Origin: Apostichopus japonicus
Lineage: Eukaryota > Echinodermata > Holothuroidea > Aspidochirotida > Stichopodidae
Length of the DNA: 64,000 bases
Assembly: GCF_037975245.1 (NCBI RefSeq)
Contig: NC_092574.1
Coordinates: 23,625,713-23,689,712, forward strand
Reading direction: 5' to 3'
This document shows, in pieces, positions 59,875-64,000 of the stretch (position 1 is the first letter of the stretch; the number at the start of each line of letters is the position of its first letter). A program made the translations under genes and the position numbers. The notes beneath the pieces are model-generated. The model did no database searches. It was not told the origin of the DNA and was given only the letters and a program-made list of their open reading frames with translations.

Positions 59875-60831
59875 ACTACACTGACCTCCTTATCAGTTGT
59901 TACCTGGGCGATATTCTGCTAGGTTACTTGAATCATACCTGTGACACACTACAAATGTGTCCCCACACCATAGAATTGGTGTATAGTCACCTCAGTCATA
60001 TTGAACAATTGATTTATATTACGAATAGTTTGTAAACACAGACAGAATAGGGGCCTCCTATAACAGCCTGAATCCCCTCAACACAAGGGGTGGTGACTTT
60101 CAAATCACGGATACACCCTCCACCCTTCTTAATTGGGTTTGAATCACGATTGTATGAGACATATTTTCATTGTGACAATTAACAGAAATAAGTCCTCATT
60201 AGACGAGCATGTGGGAAGGGGCAGTCAAGCATGATACTGCCTTGTCTCAGCATTCTTTCTGCCATATTTGGTATCAACTTAGAAATCTATCTGTATTAAG
60301 TTTTTTCCATTCTCTTTTGCTGCCCTCGCTATAAACACCCCCACACAAACTTCCTCACACTATAACTCAATGCTCTCAGTAGGTGCCACTCTTTACCTTA
60401 GCCTGATGACACATGGGTGAATTCTTCACTGCTTGCAAGTTATTTACTATTCAAGAGGTGACATTTCATACACCAAACTTATTGGCTTGTTTTACCTTCC
60501 AAAATAGGCACAGGAACAACTATTAACATCGACAGAAAAATTCAGACTGCGGTTCAGAACTGAATTTAAAAGGAGGTGAGCAGAATATCACCAAACAAAT
60601 GAGCAAAAACTGTCTACAAAGATTTTACTAAATTGATAGGCTGGATCAAGATATGGCACAATCCGTGTGTTGTGTTGAATATCAGCCATCTGATTTTTAT
60701 TATGTTGCCATGGTTATATGCAGCCAGGCTGGCCAAAACACCAAACCGGTTTTCAAACACACATAACAGTTAGAGTGCATGAGTATAGTTCTATGCTTAG
60801 TACGGTCAGAGCCCACCAGTTTTAGGTCACA

Positions 60832-60915
60832 CATTATTATGAATATGTATAGATCTGAATATGTAAACAAACTCATTATCATGAATATGTATAGATCTGA
60901 ATATGTAAACAAACT
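60832..60915. repeat. 42-bp tandem duplication
   Basis: Two units of CATTATCATGAATATGTATA...TATGTAAACAAACT differ at one position (TTATTAT versus TTATCAT). Confidence 0.95.
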
Positions 60916-60984
60916 TAACAAAAATCACAGTCCTTGGTTGCTAACGGTATGACTACAACATCTCAGCTCCTTGCTTTGTACTGC

Positions 60985-61055
60985 ACAATTGGAATTGGAA
61001 CCCATGCCATAGTATGGGTCTCCTCTTTGCACATTAACACTAGGCTACAAAGGTT
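60985..61055 (-). repeat. tRNA-like sequence, probable SINE head
   Basis: On the minus strand TTTGTAGCCTAGTGTTAATG (A-box-like) is followed about 30 bases later by GGGTTCCAATTCCAATTG (degraded B box). The D arm and T arm are imperfect, so it is not a working tRNA. Confidence 0.4.
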
Positions 61056-61557
61056 AATAGCAGCTCGTCCTACAATTCTACCACATATATCGCTCGTATG
61101 TATTACCTCGTCAAAATCATTGTGAACCTCAACAATAGATTTTCTCCCCAAATAGGCCTATAGTGTGTTTTACATCTATAGTGTTTTTCATCTATAGGGT
61201 GTTTAACATCTCAGCAGGAGTGATGAAAACTCTTACTGTCACTAGTAAGAGTGCACACCAAACCTGTGACCAGCATGTTGCTCGGGCAAAAAAAATGAGA
61301 AGTCAAATATTGACAACGCCCCCACAAAGTATTTCTCAGACCTGCCAAAGGTGTGAACCTTGAGAGACTCGACAACATACAAAAAAAACTCGTCCGAGAT
61401 GGTGCCCCCCAAAAAAAGGAGATTTCACAAAACGTTTTATTAAGTCAAATTCATATGAGATTTGAGTATCACACAGGGAGACAATACATGAGAGGTGTGG
61501 GCATGTTGTTAAACTTGAAATCTCACCAACTGCCACCTGAAGACATTTGGTTTAGGT

Positions 61558-61990
61558 CTGGTGTAGTGGTTAGACTGTTGCAGCACAACCAATAACTTCC
61601 TGATTCAAAACCTCACCAGGAATCAGATTATCTTGACCTATTCAGAATTAGTGTAACAGTAAGGGTGTCCACCCATCAGCCTCTAGGTTCAAAACCTCAC
61701 CAAAACCAGATTCTCTTGACCTATTCAGAATTGGTGTAGCAGTTAGAGTGTCCAACCAACAGCCTCTAGGTTCTAGGTTCAAACCCTCACCAGGAATCAG
61801 ATTATCTTGACCTATTCAGAACTGGTGTAGCAGTTAGAGTGTCCACCCAACAACCTCTAGGTTCTAGGTTCAAAACCTCACCAAACACCAGATTCTCTTG
61901 ACCTATTCAAAATTGGTGTAGCAGTATCCACCTAACAGCCTCCAGGTTCAAAGCCTCACCAAGAACTAGATTCTCTAGAACTACTCAGAA
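61558..61990 (+). repeat. Array of five tRNA-like head units
   Basis: Unit lengths are 90, 83, 91, 91 and 78 bases. Units 3 and 4 carry an internal GGTTCTAGGTTC duplication just before the B box. Unit 5 has lost 13 or so bases of the A-box side. Every unit keeps CACCA after the B box, the position where a tRNA 3' end would be. Confidence 0.88.
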
Positions 61991-62384
61991 TTGATGCTGT
62001 GCTGTGTTGTTGAGGGAATTATTGCATTGATGTTTTACTTCTGGTTTGGGATTGAGAAATGGTGCTTCCAAACAACTTTGTAAACCATGGCTGCACTGCT
62101 TTGATGATGCATGAGATGCCTTCAACCTCTCTCGGTATTTTGGGAGAAAGTAGTCAGATGTTGTGGTACTCCCCCTTGTGGGTCCGTCAGATGGAGATGA
62201 TTAAGTGGCAGACCATGAATGGGAATAGAAAGCAATAGTTACAAGCCTTCCTCATAATTCTCTGAACATTCAATCAAAGAATAACAATTTAATTCTTTTT
62301 TTAAAAAGACAAGCTTTATAGAGGGAGGTCTACACCCATAATAATATAATGGATAGTTTTTCAAATGAGCTTCTGTCGGCTTCC
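61558..62384 (+). mobile_element. tRNA-headed SINE, family A, copy 3, with five tandem heads
   Basis: Five direct head units (61558-61647, 61648-61730, 61731-61821, 61822-61912, 61913-61990) each have a GGTGTAGCAGTTAGAGTGTC-type A box and a GGTTCAAAACC-type B box, then TTGACCTATTCAGAA. A single body (61991-62384) follows, homologous to 4180-3811 and 24720-24358. Body landmarks are TTCTGGTTTGGGATTGAG, CCATGGCTGCACTG, CTCGGTATTTTGGGAG and AGCTTCTGTCGGCTTCC at the end. Confidence 0.8.
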
Positions 62385-64000
62385 TTCAGTAAATAAAAAC
62401 AAAGCATTATGTACCTAGCAACCAGTTTCATAAAGTACACAGAGCCTGCTAGAAGTTTACTGTGAAGGTATTGCAAACATGCATGATGACATTTTATTTG
62501 CAAACAATTTCAGACACATTGCAAGATGACTATTTCACACCTATTGTTCAGCACTGAGTTGCAACAAATTACTACATTGTTCTGTGGTCATGTATTGACA
62601 CAGTGGCAATACACTGCAAATATAAAAATCAAAGGTGTACAATTTTGTTACTTTTGACCTCATTGCATGCACGCTGACTACATGTATTAGCGACAGATTC
62701 AGCCACTCCCATATGAATATTTATGACAGCGAGTCCAGTCATATCAAAAGCATGTACTATTCCAAACCATAGTTCAGACATGAAGTAATTATGCATAGCT
62801 CCACCCACTAATTAATATTCAATTTGTGGCATCAAATCAGAAAACAAAAGAACACATAGACTATGGACTATTTCTGACATCACAACTGTGATTGTGGGGT
62901 GAATGCGCTTATTTAAACCTAACCTCAAATCAGCCGCTTTCAGATACAGAATTACCAGTCAGTAGGGCTTTGTCTTTCTGTTACGATACAACCGCTCTCA
63001 TCTTAACCTCAATTCATTCGCTTCCTTTACAGTGACACCTAATGCATATTACAAGACACAAGTAAATTCATTTCAATTGATTTATATATTTCTATTTTAC
63101 ACCAACCTTTCAAAAGAAAGTGGAAAACATTACATCATCAATAAAATCTGTGTTATCATACCAACTTCCCCACGAAACAATAACAAACCAAAAAAAAAAC
63201 TAAAAAAATTAACAAAATTGGACTGATTATGCAGCATGTATATATATATATATATATTATATATAGAGATATATCAAATGAAGAAATCAAATTAACTAGT
63301 CTTTGCTAGTTAATTAACCCACACTCATATTAAGTACCAATACAAATGTCAAATTAGAAACAAAAAATAGGCTGCATGACAAGAAAATTGAAAACAAAAC
63401 AAAACAAATTATTTTCATTAACATTCAGATCACAAAAATGTCATTATTTTAATATCACAAACCCCCTCCCCCCTAGCCGACCCCAAATAAAAAGACAAAG
63501 ATCATGAAATATAAGACAAAGTATAAAAGTATAGAGTTTTGGGATTCTAAATGTGACACCTCTAAACTAAGGGTGCTGGGAAGGGAATTCATGTTTTGTA
63601 ACCTCCATTAAACATAAAGGGCTCCAAGAAGCATTTCTTCCAAACATATGCAACTGTCATCCCCTGCACATATCCTCCTGCAATCCAAACCCTCCCTTAC
63701 CTCCCCCCCCCCCCAACACCTTGGCGATGCAAAATATCCTTCCTTGCTTGCATGATCTCTTCACACGACCACGTTAACATCTGTTATGAACATATATATA
63801 CCTACAATGTTTGGTACACATACATGAACCCATTTAATTGCCAAACTAAAAAAAAACTTGCATAAAATGATAACACTGTAATAAGAAATGTTTATCTTTA
63901 ATACTTTGTATGCAGAATGTTTCATTGAGACCCTTTTGACTCCACACTTGTCGTAAGAGTTAAATAGGACCTTTAGATGAAGATGTGGATGATATAGATT
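62385..64000. other. Right-edge stretch, no gene seen
   Basis: AT-rich with a (TA)n tract at about 63237-63257 and C-runs near 63461-63474 and 63702-63714. No exon-like region is supportable. Confidence 0.4.

Noticed and set aside
61353-61595. 80-codon plus-strand open frame running into the tRNA-like array
   Set aside because: It starts at GTG, runs into repeat sequence and overlaps an equally long antisense frame.

Overview
The window is AT-rich, intron-rich animal DNA dominated by non-coding sequence and short repeats. Two protein-coding genes can be identified by family. Both are animal genes, with GT-AG introns of 1.5, 15 and 12.5 kb. tRNA-derived SINEs, many short non-autonomous DNA transposons and long (TA)n tracts fit a marine invertebrate, most likely a deuterostome such as an echinoderm. 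I cannot fix the species from the sequence.

Layout. Positions 49-203 (+) look like the last coding exon of a gene that enters from the left; I do not recognise the protein. Positions 3090-4863 (-) hold a two-exon gene for an 80-residue XRN2-binding (XTBD) protein of the CDKN2AIPNL type, which has no open frame longer than its first exon and is easily missed. Positions 4864-23600 are intergenic and carry several intact non-autonomous DNA transposons: hAT-like elements with perfect 8-bp target duplications at 7950-8244, 11145-13096 and 16794-17134, and a TTAA-flanked element at 9752-10113. Positions 23980-52823 (+) are a complete three-exon KLF5-like Kruppel-like factor gene (450 codons). Positions 52824 to about 54735 are its probable 3' UTR and flank. 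Positions 54960-56560 (-) contain exon-like open stretches of unknown identity. The rest, to 64000, is repeats, including another hAT-like element (59484-59874) and a SINE whose tRNA-like head is present five times in tandem (61558-62384).

How the parts relate. The KLF5-like protein is a nuclear transcription factor. It keeps the features of vertebrate KLF5: SUMO-type psi-K-x-E sites, a TPPxS phosphodegron-like site, a PPPPPY WW-ligand motif just upstream of the fingers, and three C2H2 fingers. The XTBD protein would bind the nuclear 5'-3' exoribonuclease XRN2. The sequence does not suggest that the two genes act together. No CRISPR array, true tRNA or rRNA gene, viral genome or operon was found. 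The most unusual structures are the five-headed SINE, a GC-rich core shared by DNA elements with different termini, and a TA-flanked, almost perfect 150-bp palindrome in KLF5 intron 2.
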